Shown piece by piece: positions 50,561 to 58,445 of a stretch of DNA of 64,000 bases (the stretch's first letter is position 1; every line of letters begins with the position of its first letter). The position numbers were made by a program, and so were the translations under genes. Source of the stretch: Pseudotabrizicola sp. (lineage in GTDB: Bacteria > Pseudomonadota > Alphaproteobacteria > Rhodobacterales > Rhodobacteraceae); contig NZ_JAUXOV010000063.1 of assembly GCF_030684215.1 (NCBI RefSeq), positions 1 through 64,000 on the forward strand. The letters are read 5' to 3'. The notes under the pieces are model-generated. The model was not told the DNA's origin. It was given only the letters and a program-made list of their open reading frames with translations, and did not search any database.

Positions 50561-52129
50561 ATGGCTACAGTGGGTATGCGTCTGGTTGAGGGTCTTGCGG
50601 CGCGCGGGGTCGAGGTGGTGTTCGGTATTCCCGGCGTGCACACGGTAGAGCTGTATCGCGGCTTGGCCGGGTCATCCGTGCGCCATGTGACGGCGCGGCA
50701 GGAACAAGGCGCGGCCTTTATGGCCGATGGCTATGCGAGGGTCACGGGGCGGCCGGGGGTGGCGTTTGTCATCACCGGGCCGGGGCTGACCAATGCGTTG
50801 ACTGCAATGGCGCAGGCTCGCGCCGATTCGGTGCCGATGCTGGTGGTGTCAGGGGTCAACCGGCGCGACAGTCTGGGTCAGGGCTTTGGTCTGCTGCATG
50901 AATTGCCCGATCAGGCCGGGATGGTGCGCGCGCTGTGCCCAACGTTGCGGGTCAGCGCGCCCGAAATGCTGGGGCCAGTACTGGACCGGGCCTTTGCGCT
51001 GATGCTGGGCGCGCGTCCCGGCCCGGTGCATATCGAAGTGCCCACAGACGTGATGGCGCTGGAGGCAGGCACCGTGACCGCCCCTGTGCCGCTGGCTTTG
51101 CGCGCCGCCGATGCTGGCGCAGTGGCCGAGGCGGTGTCCCGGCTGAACAGCGCGCGGCGGGTGGTCATTCTGGCGGGTGGCGGGGCGAAGGCGGCGGCAG
51201 CGCCACTACGGGCGCTGGCCGCAGCCTTGGATGCGCCCGTCGTGCAGACGGTAAACGCGCGCGGGGTGATGTTTGGCCACGCGCTTTCGGTTCCGGCGTC
51301 TCCCAGTCTTGATGCCGTGCGGGCGCTGATTGCCGGGGCAGACCTTGTGCTGGCGGTGGGCACCGAACTGGGGCCGACGGATTACGACATGTATGTGCGC
51401 GGCGGCTTTCCCGACCTGTCTGGCATGATCCGCATAGACGTTTGCGCCGAACAACTGGCCCGGCACCCGGCCGGGCTGCGGCTACAGGCCGATGCCGGGC
51501 TGACACTCACGGCGCTGGCTGATGCGCAGCCCCGGCAGGCCGATGGTTCGGCACGGGCCGAGGCCTGCCGGATCGCCGCGCGCGCCGAACTGGCAAGGCT
51601 GCACCCGGCGATGCACACACAACTGGCCATGGTCGAGGCGATGCGCGACGCCCTGCCCGGCGCAATCATTGTGGGCGACAGCACCCAGCCGGTCTATGCG
51701 GCCAACCTGTTCTACGATCACGACCGGGCGGGCGGCTGGTTCAACGCCGCCACCGGCTACGGTGCCTTGGGCTTTGGTCCCGGTGCCGCTATTGGCGCCG
51801 CTCTGGCCGCGCCCGGCGTGCCGGTGGTCTGTTTAATTGGCGATGGTGGGTTACAATTCAGCGCCGCTGAACTGCGCACCGCCCGCGATGAAGGCTTGCC
51901 CATCAGCTTTGTCGTCTGGAACAATGCTGGCTATCGCGAGATTGCCGAGGCCATGGCGGGCGCGGGCACACAGGTGATCGGCTGCGATCCTTCACCGCTG
52001 AGCCTCGCCCCCTTTGCCGAGGCATGCGGGCTGCCCTTTGTCAGCCTTTTGCCCGACCCGGGCGCGCTGCGCAGTACCTTGCAACAGCCCCAGACCGGGC
52101 CACGGCTGATAGAGCTACGGGCACCCTAA
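50561..52129 (+). CDS. ThDP enzyme, probably 5-guanidino-2-oxopentanoate decarboxylase (AruI-like)
   Basis: The 522-residue acetolactate-synthase-fold enzyme has the N-terminal PYR domain with catalytic Glu48 (TARQEQGAAFMADGYARV), a central domain and the ThDP motif LIGDGGLQFSAAELRTARDEG…VVWNN. It is shorter than true ALS and ends without a link to a small subunit. Next to an AruH-like aminotransferase, decarboxylation of 2-ketoarginine to 4-guanidinobutanal is the most likely reaction. Benzoylformate-decarboxylase-like activity is the alternative. Confidence 0.82.
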   Translation: MATVGMRLVEGLAARGVEVVFGIPGVHTVELYRGLAGSSVRHVTARQEQGAAFMADGYARVTGRPGVAFVITGPGLTNALTAMAQARADSVPMLVVSGVNRRDSLGQGFGLLHELPDQAGMVRALCPTLRVSAPEMLGPVLDRAFALMLGARPGPVHIEVPTDVMALEAGTVTAPVPLALRAADAGAVAEAVSRLNSARRVVILAGGGAKAAAAPLRALAAALDAPVVQTVNARGVMFGHALSVPASPSLDAVRALIAGADLVLAVGTELGPTDYDMYVRGGFPDLSGMIRIDVCAEQLARHPAGLRLQADAGLTLTALADAQPRQADGSARAEACRIAARAELARLHPAMHTQLAMVEAMRDALPGAIIVGDSTQPVYAANLFYDHDRAGGWFNAATGYGALGFGPGAAIGAALAAPGVPVVCLIGDGGLQFSAAELRTARDEGLPISFVVWNNAGYREIAEAMAGAGTQVIGCDPSPLSLAPFAEACGLPFVSLLPDPGALRSTLQQPQTGPRLIELRAP

Positions 52130-52275
52130 GAAAATTGGCCCGCTAACACCTTGATTCAAAACACGCTATCTCATAGCAGCGCGGCGTTTTTGCCTAGCGC
52201 GGCGCAACATCGCATATCTTTTCCCATCACAGCGGCGCTCTGCTCAGCCCGCGATACAATGGGAAAGGACACCCG

Positions 52276-52821
52276 ATGTTTAAGACCGCAAAGACCGCTG
52301 CTATCACTGCCGTGACCGCGCTTTCAATTGCCATCACTGCAGCTGCTCCTGCACATGCCTTGGGCAAGAATGAGCGCAACTTTCTGAAAGGCGTCGCCGC
52401 CACCGTTATCATCGGCGCGCTGATCAATGATGCGCAGGCCCGTCAGCCGCAACCGCAGCCGGTGTATCGCCCGCAGCCACAGCCACAGCCCCAGTATCGC
52501 CCGCATCCGCAACCGCAGCCACAACACCACTACCGCCCGCGTCAGGATCATCACCACAGCACCAGTGGCCGGGTGATCGGGTCGAACGCGTCGGTCCATT
52601 CGACCATCGCGGCGCAGTCATTCAACAGCTATTCGGTAGCGCAACGCCGCGCGATCCAAAGCCGCCTGCGCGCCTTTGGCTATTACAACGGTGGCATTGA
52701 CGCCGCCTTTGGTCCCGGCACCTACAACGCCGTGGTGGCCTACGCCCGTGACAGCGGCGGCGAGCGTCAGTTGCAGACCCGTGCCGGCACCTTCGGGATC
52801 TATGACAGCCTGATCTACTGA
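52276..52821 (+). CDS. Exported peptidoglycan-binding-domain protein with Pro/Gln-rich linker
   Basis: The 181-residue protein has a signal peptide (MFKTAKTAAITAVTALSIAITAAAPAHA), a low-complexity Pro/Gln/His segment (residues about 55-95, repeats of PQPQP) and a C-terminal PG_binding_1-type domain (YSVAQRRAIQSRLRAFGYYNGGIDAAFGPGTYNAVVAYA). It probably binds the cell wall in the periplasm; no catalytic domain is present. RBS GGAAAGGACACCCG precedes the ATG. A terminator follows. Confidence 0.85.
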   Translation: MFKTAKTAAITAVTALSIAITAAAPAHALGKNERNFLKGVAATVIIGALINDAQARQPQPQPVYRPQPQPQPQYRPHPQPQPQHHYRPRQDHHHSTSGRVIGSNASVHSTIAAQSFNSYSVAQRRAIQSRLRAFGYYNGGIDAAFGPGTYNAVVAYARDSGGERQLQTRAGTFGIYDSLIY

Positions 52822-52881
52822 TCCCTGCCCCGTTTCGAGTAGCGCTTTGCCGGACTGTCCCCATGGCAAAGCGTACCCCGC

Positions 52882-52910
52882 GCCCCGGTCCTCCCCAGAC
52901 CGGGGCGCAT
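52882..52910 (+). terminator. Terminator after the peptidoglycan-binding gene
   Basis: GCCCCGGTC pairs perfectly with GACCGGGGC around a 7-nt loop, followed by GCATCTTT. Confidence 0.75.
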
Positions 52911-53009
52911 CTTTGTGGAAAGCCCGTTTTCAATGCGCCATAACTTTGATTTCGATGCGCCCAAACGTTCACCAAGGATTGCCCCTTGGCCCGCGTCTGA
53001 CCTATCGTG

Positions 53010-53555
53010 ATGTTGATGGAAACGCCCGACGAAAACCTTGCTTTGGCCGCTGCCAGCGGTGACCGCGCTGCTTTTGCGGCGCTGGTGACTCGGCATTACG
53101 ACCGGATCTTTGCGCTTGGCTGGCGGCTGACAGGCAACAAGGCCGAGGCCGAAGATCTGGCGCAAGACATCTGCGCCGCCCTGCCACACCGCTTGCGCGG
53201 CTGGCGGGCAGAGGCGCGGTTCACCACATGGCTTTACCGTGTGGTGGTCAATGCCGCCCACGATGCAAGGCGGCGTGCGGCGGTGCGCAACCGTGCCGCA
53301 GATGGCTGGGGCGATCGGGAAATCGCCCGGCAGGATGCAATGGCCGAAGACCGCGCCGCGCAAGATTGGCTGATGGCGGCGATGGCGCAGCTGCCGGTCG
53401 AATTGCGCGACACCGTGGCGCTGGTTCTGGGCGAGGAGTTGACGCAGGCCGAGGCCGGTTTGGTGCTGGGCCTGTCCGAAGGCACGATTGCCTGGCGGAT
53501 GTCAGAGGTAAAGAAACGGCTGCGCGCCATGGCCGCCGAGGAGGCAAAGGCATGA
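53010..53555 (+). CDS. ECF-type RNA polymerase sigma factor
   Basis: The 181-residue protein contains sigma region 2 (LVTRHYDRIFALGWRLTGNKAEAEDLAQDICAALPHRL … FTTWLYRVVVNAAHDARRR) and region 4 (LPVELRDTVALVLGEELTQAEAGLVLGLSEGTIAWRMSEVKKRLR). Region 3 is absent, as in ECF factors. GTG 53007, ATG 53010 and ATG 53016 are all possible starts; none has a clear RBS. Its stop overlaps the start of the vWA gene by 4 bp (ATGA), suggesting that the two products act together. Confidence 0.92.
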   Translation: MLMETPDENLALAAASGDRAAFAALVTRHYDRIFALGWRLTGNKAEAEDLAQDICAALPHRLRGWRAEARFTTWLYRVVVNAAHDARRRAAVRNRAADGWGDREIARQDAMAEDRAAQDWLMAAMAQLPVELRDTVALVLGEELTQAEAGLVLGLSEGTIAWRMSEVKKRLRAMAAEEAKA

Positions 53556-55495
53556 CCCGCGACCCTGACTTTGAAAAGCTAAAAGCCGCGCTGAAAGCCG
53601 CGCCCGCCAGTGACCCTGCCGCTAAAGTGGCGGCTTTGGCCCGCGCAATGGACGCTTATGAAGATTCTGCGCTCTCCGGCCAAGGATCGAACGATCCCCC
53701 GCGTTCCACTGCTGACCGCCAGCCAAAGGCGGGGTTTGCAAGCGGAGTGCGCAAGATGCTGAATGCCTTGAAACTGAAACCCGTGCTGGCCGCCACAACC
53801 TCTGCCGCCGCTTTGGCGGTCGGTCTGATTGTGTTCTTGCCGCAATCCGAGGCGCCGCCCGAACGCCTGGCCGCACCAACCCCGGTCGCCCCAGCCCCCG
53901 CTGCCGCGCCGGAACCCGCGCCTGAGGCGATCATGACCCGCAAGGCCACCCCCGCCGAAGTTGCCGCCCCACAAGATGGCGTGGCAGATCTGGCGATGGA
54001 AGCGCCGGTGGTAGAGCCGTCACTTTCGGGCCTGCCCGCGCCAGACCAAAGAGCCTTGCCGCCTGAAAGCGCCGAGCAATTTGCCAATGCGGACGCAAAC
54101 CCGGTGCAGGTCACACGCGATGCCCCGGTATCCACTTTCTCGGTTGACGTGGATACCGCATCTTATGCCTTTGTCCGCGACAGTCTGATGGGAGGTTATC
54201 TTCCTGACCCCGAGGCTGTGCGCGTCGAGGAGATGCTGAATTACTTCCCCTTTGCCTACCCGGCCCCCGATGTCGGAGAGGCCCCATTCCGCCCGACCGT
54301 GACAGTGATGCCAACGCCTTGGAACGCCGGCACGCGATTGGTGCACATCGCTTTGCAAGGGCGACTTCCCGAGATTGAAGCGCGCCCACCGCTCAACCTT
54401 GTGTTCCTGATCGACACCTCTGGCTCGATGGACGACCCAAACAAACTGCCGCTGCTAAAGCAATCACTGGCCTTGATGCTGGGCGAATTGCGCCCTGCGG
54501 ATCAGGTGGCGATTGTGGCCTATGCCGGATCGGCGGGCGAAGTGCTGCCCCCGACCCCGGCCAGTGAACGCGCAACGATCCTTGCCGCGCTGAACCGGCT
54601 GGACGCAGGCGGCTCGACAGCAGGGGCCGAGGGGCTGACACTGGCCTATCGCCTTGCCGAAAGCATGACCGCGGCGGGCGAGGTCAGCCGCATCCTGCTG
54701 GCCACCGATGGCGATTTCAACGTCGGCATCGATGACCCCGAGGGGTTAGAGGCCTTTGTCGCCCGCAAGCGGTCTACCGGGGTTTACCTGTCGGTGCTGG
54801 GCTTTGGCCGGGGCACTCTGGATGATGCGGTGATGCAGTCGTTGGCGCAGAACGGCAACGGAACAGCCGCCTATATCGACACGCTGCAAGAAGCGCGCAA
54901 GGTGCTGGTGGATCAGTTGACGGGCGTGTTGTTCCCGATTGCCGATGATGTGAAGATACAGGTCGAATGGAACCCGGCGCAGGTCGCGGAATACCGGCTG
55001 ATCGGCTATGAAACCCGCGCTTTGCGGCGCGAGGATTTCAACAATGACGCGGTAGATGCAGGTGACATCGGCGCAGGTCATGCGGTAACGGCACTCTATG
55101 AGGTGACCGCACCGGGCAGCCCCGCCCTGCTGCACGATCCTTTGCGCTATGGCGCTGTGGTCGCCGATGCAATGGCAGATGCAGCCGCAACCGGCGCCAT
55201 TGCAGAAGACGCGCCTGAACTGGGTTTTTTGCGCCTGCGCTACAAGGCCCCGCGTGAAACTGTCAGCGCACTGATCGAAGTTCCCATCGTCGCAGGCACC
55301 GAAGTTACGCAAGATGCCCGCTTTGCCACCGCCATCGCCGGGTTCGGCCAGTTGCTTCGCGGTTCGGTCTATCTGGGCGATTGGGGCTGGGATCAGGCGA
55401 TAGATCTGGCCGAAGCCAACCGGGGAGAAGACCGCTTTGGCTATCGGATAGAGGCGGTCAATCTGATGCGGCTGGCGCAATCTTTGGCGCGCTGA
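53552..55495 (+). CDS. Membrane-anchored von Willebrand factor A protein (YfbK-like)
   Basis: The 647-residue protein has a cytoplasmic N-terminus of about 75 residues, one membrane helix (VLAATTSAAALAVGLIVFLPQ, residues 78-98) and an Ala/Pro-rich linker. A vWF_A_N-like segment (FSVDVDTASYAFVRDSLMGGYLP) and the vWA domain with an intact MIDAS (DTSGS 288-292, ATDGDFN) follow, and then a C-terminal DUF3520-like region. The N-terminal segment sits where an anti-sigma domain would be, in a gene fused translationally to an ECF sigma factor. I infer sigma control through it. The track start lies inside the sigma gene. Confidence 0.9.
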   Translation: MTRDPDFEKLKAALKAAPASDPAAKVAALARAMDAYEDSALSGQGSNDPPRSTADRQPKAGFASGVRKMLNALKLKPVLAATTSAAALAVGLIVFLPQSEAPPERLAAPTPVAPAPAAAPEPAPEAIMTRKATPAEVAAPQDGVADLAMEAPVVEPSLSGLPAPDQRALPPESAEQFANADANPVQVTRDAPVSTFSVDVDTASYAFVRDSLMGGYLPDPEAVRVEEMLNYFPFAYPAPDVGEAPFRPTVTVMPTPWNAGTRLVHIALQGRLPEIEARPPLNLVFLIDTSGSMDDPNKLPLLKQSLALMLGELRPADQVAIVAYAGSAGEVLPPTPASERATILAALNRLDAGGSTAGAEGLTLAYRLAESMTAAGEVSRILLATDGDFNVGIDDPEGLEAFVARKRSTGVYLSVLGFGRGTLDDAVMQSLAQNGNGTAAYIDTLQEARKVLVDQLTGVLFPIADDVKIQVEWNPAQVAEYRLIGYETRALRREDFNNDAVDAGDIGAGHAVTALYEVTAPGSPALLHDPLRYGAVVADAMADAAATGAIAEDAPELGFLRLRYKAPRETVSALIEVPIVAGTEVTQDARFATAIAGFGQLLRGSVYLGDWGWDQAIDLAEANRGEDRFGYRIEAVNLMRLAQSLAR

Positions 55496-55512
55496 GGTCT
55501 TGGCAAAAAATG

Positions 55513-55537
55513 GCCCGCCAGACTGTCTCTGGCGGGC
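55513..55537. terminator. Bidirectional terminator between vWA and hsp20 genes
   Basis: GCCCGCCAGA pairs perfectly with TCTGGCGGGC around a 5-nt loop. AAAAAA precedes it (a T run for the leftward hsp20 transcript) and AATTGCTTT follows. Confidence 0.85.
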
Positions 55538-55564
55538 AATTGCTTTGGGTCAGGTCAGAAAAGC

Positions 55565-56029
55565 TCAGACCGTGGTGCTTGACAGTGCATGCGCCTCAAC
55601 ATCGGCGGTGCGGCCAATTTCGATCCGACGGGGCTTCAACGCCTCGGGAGTCTCACGGATCAGGTCGATGTGCAGCATCCCGTGCTCATGCACCGCGCCC
55701 GTCACGCGGACATGATCGGCCAGCGCAAAGCGACGTTCAAATGCGCGGGTGGCAATACCACGGTGCAGATAGGTTTTGCCCTCAGGCTCGGGAGCTTTGC
55801 GGGCGGTGACGTGCAACGCGCCTTCCTTTACCTCGACCGACAATTCGTCAGGGGTAAAACCGGCAACGGCGACAGAGATGCGGTAAGCATCATCCGCAGT
55901 CTTTTCAATGTTATAGGGCGGATAGGTTGGCTGAGCCACATCGGCAGACAGCGCGCGATCCATCAGGTCGGCAATGCGGTCAAAGCCAACGGTGGCACGG
56001 TACAGTGGGGCAAGATCAAAGCTACGCAT
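55565..56029 (-). CDS. Small heat-shock protein, Hsp20/IbpA family
   Basis: The 154-residue protein has an alpha-crystallin domain (PPYNIEKTADDAYRISVAVAGFTPDELSVEVKEGALHVTARK … YLHRGIATRAFERRFALADHVRV) and starts MRSFDLAPLYRATVGFDRIADLMDRA as in IbpA. It holds unfolded proteins during heat stress. Upstream are a sigma-32-like promoter and a leader of about 90 nt with a ROSE-like hairpin over AAGGAT, which suggests double heat control: transcriptional and translational. Confidence 0.95.
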   Translation of the reverse strand: MRSFDLAPLYRATVGFDRIADLMDRALSADVAQPTYPPYNIEKTADDAYRISVAVAGFTPDELSVEVKEGALHVTARKAPEPEGKTYLHRGIATRAFERRFALADHVRVTGAVHEHGMLHIDLIRETPEALKPRRIEIGRTADVEAHALSSTTV

Positions 56030-56034
56030 GGGTC

Positions 56035-56100
56035 ATCCTTTTCGAAAGCGATGCAATGTGTGGCCCCCCGGTCAGGGGCGGGCCATGGTCAGATCCGGGC
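56035..56100 (-). promoter_or_regulatory. Candidate ROSE-like RNA thermometer in the hsp20 leader
   Basis: On the coding strand the last leader hairpin reads ATCGCTTTCGAAAAGGAT. The TCGCT (UYGCU motif of ROSE elements) faces the Shine-Dalgarno AGGA with one G-G mismatch and one bulged C, the hallmark pairing of ROSE thermometers known from rhizobial small heat-shock genes. A strong upstream hairpin (TGGCCC/GGGCCA type) fills the rest. The match is by eye and the element is shorter than classical four-stem ROSE. Confidence 0.5.
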
Positions 56101-56125
56101 CCGTTGTGGCACCCGGATGATGCAA

Positions 56126-56154
56126 AGTTAGGGAGCGCAAAACCGCGTTTCAAG
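56126..56154 (-). promoter_or_regulatory. Sigma-32 (RpoH)-type promoter of hsp20
   Basis: Read leftward, CTTGAAA, a 14-bp spacer and CCCTAACT closely resemble the heat-shock consensus CTTGAAA-N13/14-CCCATNT. Transcription would start near 56119, about 90 nt before the hsp20 ATG. Confidence 0.65.
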
Positions 56155-56171
56155 AGGGTGCCGCGCGCGTT

Positions 56172-57011
56172 TCAGTTGCCCGGCGGTCGCAGAAACCGCG
56201 CGCCGCCCGCGCTGCGGTCGGTCGTCCCTGCGCCAATGCGGCGGGCCGTGGGGGCGGCCTCGCGCGCCTCGATGACACCCCGGCCAGCGCGTAACTGCGC
56301 CTTGAGGTCAGACACCAACTGCGGCAGCTCCATACCAAAGGCCACGGTTTTATCCTTGTCGTTGAGCCCGCCCGAGATAATCGACACGATCCGCGCACGG
56401 CCTCGGCTGCGATCAAACACCGGTGCGCCGGACGAGCCAAAGGTCACATCGCAATCCACCGCAATCAACCCTTGTTCCCGACCCAGCACCGTGCAGGCAC
56501 GCTGCCACGACAGCGCCGCATCGCGCCCACGGGCATAAGACACCACGCTGACCACATCCCCGGTGCCGGGGCGGTCAACGGCAAAGGGCGGCGCCAGCGC
56601 GGTGGAAATCGGGGTGGAAAGCTCCAAGAGTGCCACATCATAGCGCATCTGCAAGGCCGTCTGCAGGCCACTCAATGACGGCTGATAGCGCTGATGCGCG
56701 GTGGCGCGGGCGACCTGTGCGTCCGCCACCGACACGCCATCCGCATGGCCCGCACGAAAGGTGATGCTGCCCACCGGATGCGCCGAGCCACCGGGACCGA
56801 ACAGGCAATGCGCGGCGGTCAGCACCAGATCGGCGGCAATCAGCGTGCCGGTGCAGGAATGGGCATTGCCCACATCCACCCGGCCCACGGCCTTCCAACT
56901 GGTGATCTGATCGGGGCGGGCAAGCCGCTCCAGCCCAGAGTTCTGCGCCAGTGCCACTGTCGGCATCACACCGATCGCCACCGCCAGACAAATGGCGATG
57001 ACGCGGATCAC
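56172..57011 (-). CDS. Exported trypsin-like serine protease (tandem copy, distal)
   Basis: The 279-residue protein has a signal peptide (MIRVIAICLAVAIGVMPTVALA) and a chymotrypsin-fold domain with catalytic His68 (LTAAHCL), Asp125 (YDVALLEL) and Ser194 (FGSSGAPVFD). The usual GDSGGP is changed to GSSGAP, as in V8/glutamyl-endopeptidase-like and many alphaproteobacterial enzymes. Its ATG overlaps the stop of the next upstream protease by 4 bp. The C-terminal 40 residues are Arg/Ala-rich and unassigned. Confidence 0.88.
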   Translation of the reverse strand: MIRVIAICLAVAIGVMPTVALAQNSGLERLARPDQITSWKAVGRVDVGNAHSCTGTLIAADLVLTAAHCLFGPGGSAHPVGSITFRAGHADGVSVADAQVARATAHQRYQPSLSGLQTALQMRYDVALLELSTPISTALAPPFAVDRPGTGDVVSVVSYARGRDAALSWQRACTVLGREQGLIAVDCDVTFGSSGAPVFDRSRGRARIVSIISGGLNDKDKTVAFGMELPQLVSDLKAQLRAGRGVIEAREAAPTARRIGAGTTDRSAGGARFLRPPGN

Positions 57012-57865
57012 GGCTGCACGAACTTTCCGCCCGCCCCACCAGACAGCACCCGCACATTGGCGGGCCGCAGCCGGGAACCGCTTTCGGCCAGTTTGGTTCG
57101 CAGAAAATCGACGTGATCCGCCAGCGGCGTGCCCAAAGACACTTTCTGGCCATCCACCTCGGCCTTGGCCGAAATAACCGACACAATCCGCAACGCTCCA
57201 TCGCGCAACGAAAACACCGGCGCCCCGGACGAACCGAAATCGACATCACAAGACAAGACAAGGGTATCAGCGACGGTTCCCGGCTTGGGCGCCACGCCCG
57301 CGCGCAACATGGATTGTCGGCCCAGCACATGGCAGACCTGCTGCAAAGATGGCGCATCGGCCCGGTCCTGCGCATAGGACACAACGCCAACCTCATCCCC
57401 GGTGCGTGGCCGTGTATCAGTGGCATAGGGTCGAATGGACGGCAGACGGATCGGCTGATCCAGTTGCAACAGTGCGACATCATACGGCACGCGCTGCACG
57501 CTGTCGCGACCGCCATAGACATATTCCGGATGAGCCAAGACTTTGCTGACACCGCGATAGGCTGCCGCGCGCCCGTTCCGCCAGCCTGCCAGAAACTGGA
57601 TGGTGGTCGCGTCGATGCTGACGCCGGTTTCCTTGTCAAACAGGCAATGCGCGGCGGTCAGCACCAGATCTTCGGCGATCAGTGCCCCGGTGCAAAACCC
57701 ACGGTCGCCCAGATTTAGCCGCCCGACCGCCTCCCACCCGCGCGAGTCATCCCCGGTTTGCAGGCTGCGCAGCCCCTTGTCCTGAGCAAACCCTGCCCCG
57801 ACCAGGCCCATGACAGGGCCGACAAGGGCGGCAAACGCAATCGCTATGACTCGAGTCGAACGCAT
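57008..57865 (-). CDS. Exported trypsin-like serine protease (tandem copy, proximal)
   Basis: The 285-residue protein has a signal peptide (MRSTRVIAIAFAALVGPVMGLVGAGFA) and the triad His73 (LTAAHCL), Asp129 (YDVALLQL) and Ser213 (FGSSGAPVF). It shares plan and motifs with the downstream gene, so the two arose by duplication. I shortened the track start to the ATG with GGAGG 5 bp upstream (MRSTRV). The two are translationally coupled, an exported protease pair. Confidence 0.88.
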   Translation of the reverse strand: MRSTRVIAIAFAALVGPVMGLVGAGFAQDKGLRSLQTGDDSRGWEAVGRLNLGDRGFCTGALIAEDLVLTAAHCLFDKETGVSIDATTIQFLAGWRNGRAAAYRGVSKVLAHPEYVYGGRDSVQRVPYDVALLQLDQPIRLPSIRPYATDTRPRTGDEVGVVSYAQDRADAPSLQQVCHVLGRQSMLRAGVAPKPGTVADTLVLSCDVDFGSSGAPVFSLRDGALRIVSVISAKAEVDGQKVSLGTPLADHVDFLRTKLAESGSRLRPANVRVLSGGAGGKFVQP

Positions 57866-58035
57866 GAAACCTCCATAACCCGTGCCATGCGCAGTGCCTG
57901 TCGAGTTGGGCAGATTTATGGCCCTATTCATCTTGTTTGGCCAGCGCCCGGTCTGCGCCAGCTGATGCTTGTCCCGATTCGCTATTCAGGTTAACCTGCA
58001 AGTATCCATTCATGTCTTAACCAACAGGTGATCTG

Positions 58036-58431
58036 ATGCGTAAATCCGTTCTTATGGTGCTTCCCCTGATCGTTGGTCTGGCCACCCCGGTCGCGGCTGA
58101 TCCTACCGTCGGCCTTGGTGTTACCTTTACTTGGGGCGGTGGGTCGCAAGGTGATACCGGCATCGGCCTGCGGGTATTTTCCGACAATAAACGCAGCGAA
58201 TTTGTTGGCTCGCTTGGCGTAGATTACATGCTGAAATCGCAACGCATCCGGCCGAATATCGGCATCGCCTATCTGGCTGCGAAAAGCTATGTCGGCATGG
58301 ATATCGGTTTTGGCTTTGGTGGCGAAGGCCTCGATGTGGGCGTCGGTCTGGGTCTGGCAAACACCAAGCGCAAAGTGGCGGCTGCAGCGCCTCCGCCCGT
58401 TGAATCTGAGACAGATCTCATTTTGGACTGA
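58036..58431 (+). CDS. Small exported protein, glycine-rich beta-type, function unknown
   Basis: The 131-residue product has a signal peptide (MRKSVLMVLPLIVGLATPVAA). Its body of alternating Gly/hydrophobic stretches (TVGLGVTFTWGGG, GIGLRVFSDN, YVGMDIGFGFGGEGLDVGVGLGLANT) suggests beta strands of a small outer-membrane or secreted protein. I do not recognise a family. It is divergent from the protease pair and converges with glcF. Confidence 0.7.
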   Translation: MRKSVLMVLPLIVGLATPVAADPTVGLGVTFTWGGGSQGDTGIGLRVFSDNKRSEFVGSLGVDYMLKSQRIRPNIGIAYLAAKSYVGMDIGFGFGGEGLDVGVGLGLANTKRKVAAAAPPPVESETDLILD

Positions 58432-58445
58432 GAAGATTAAAAACG

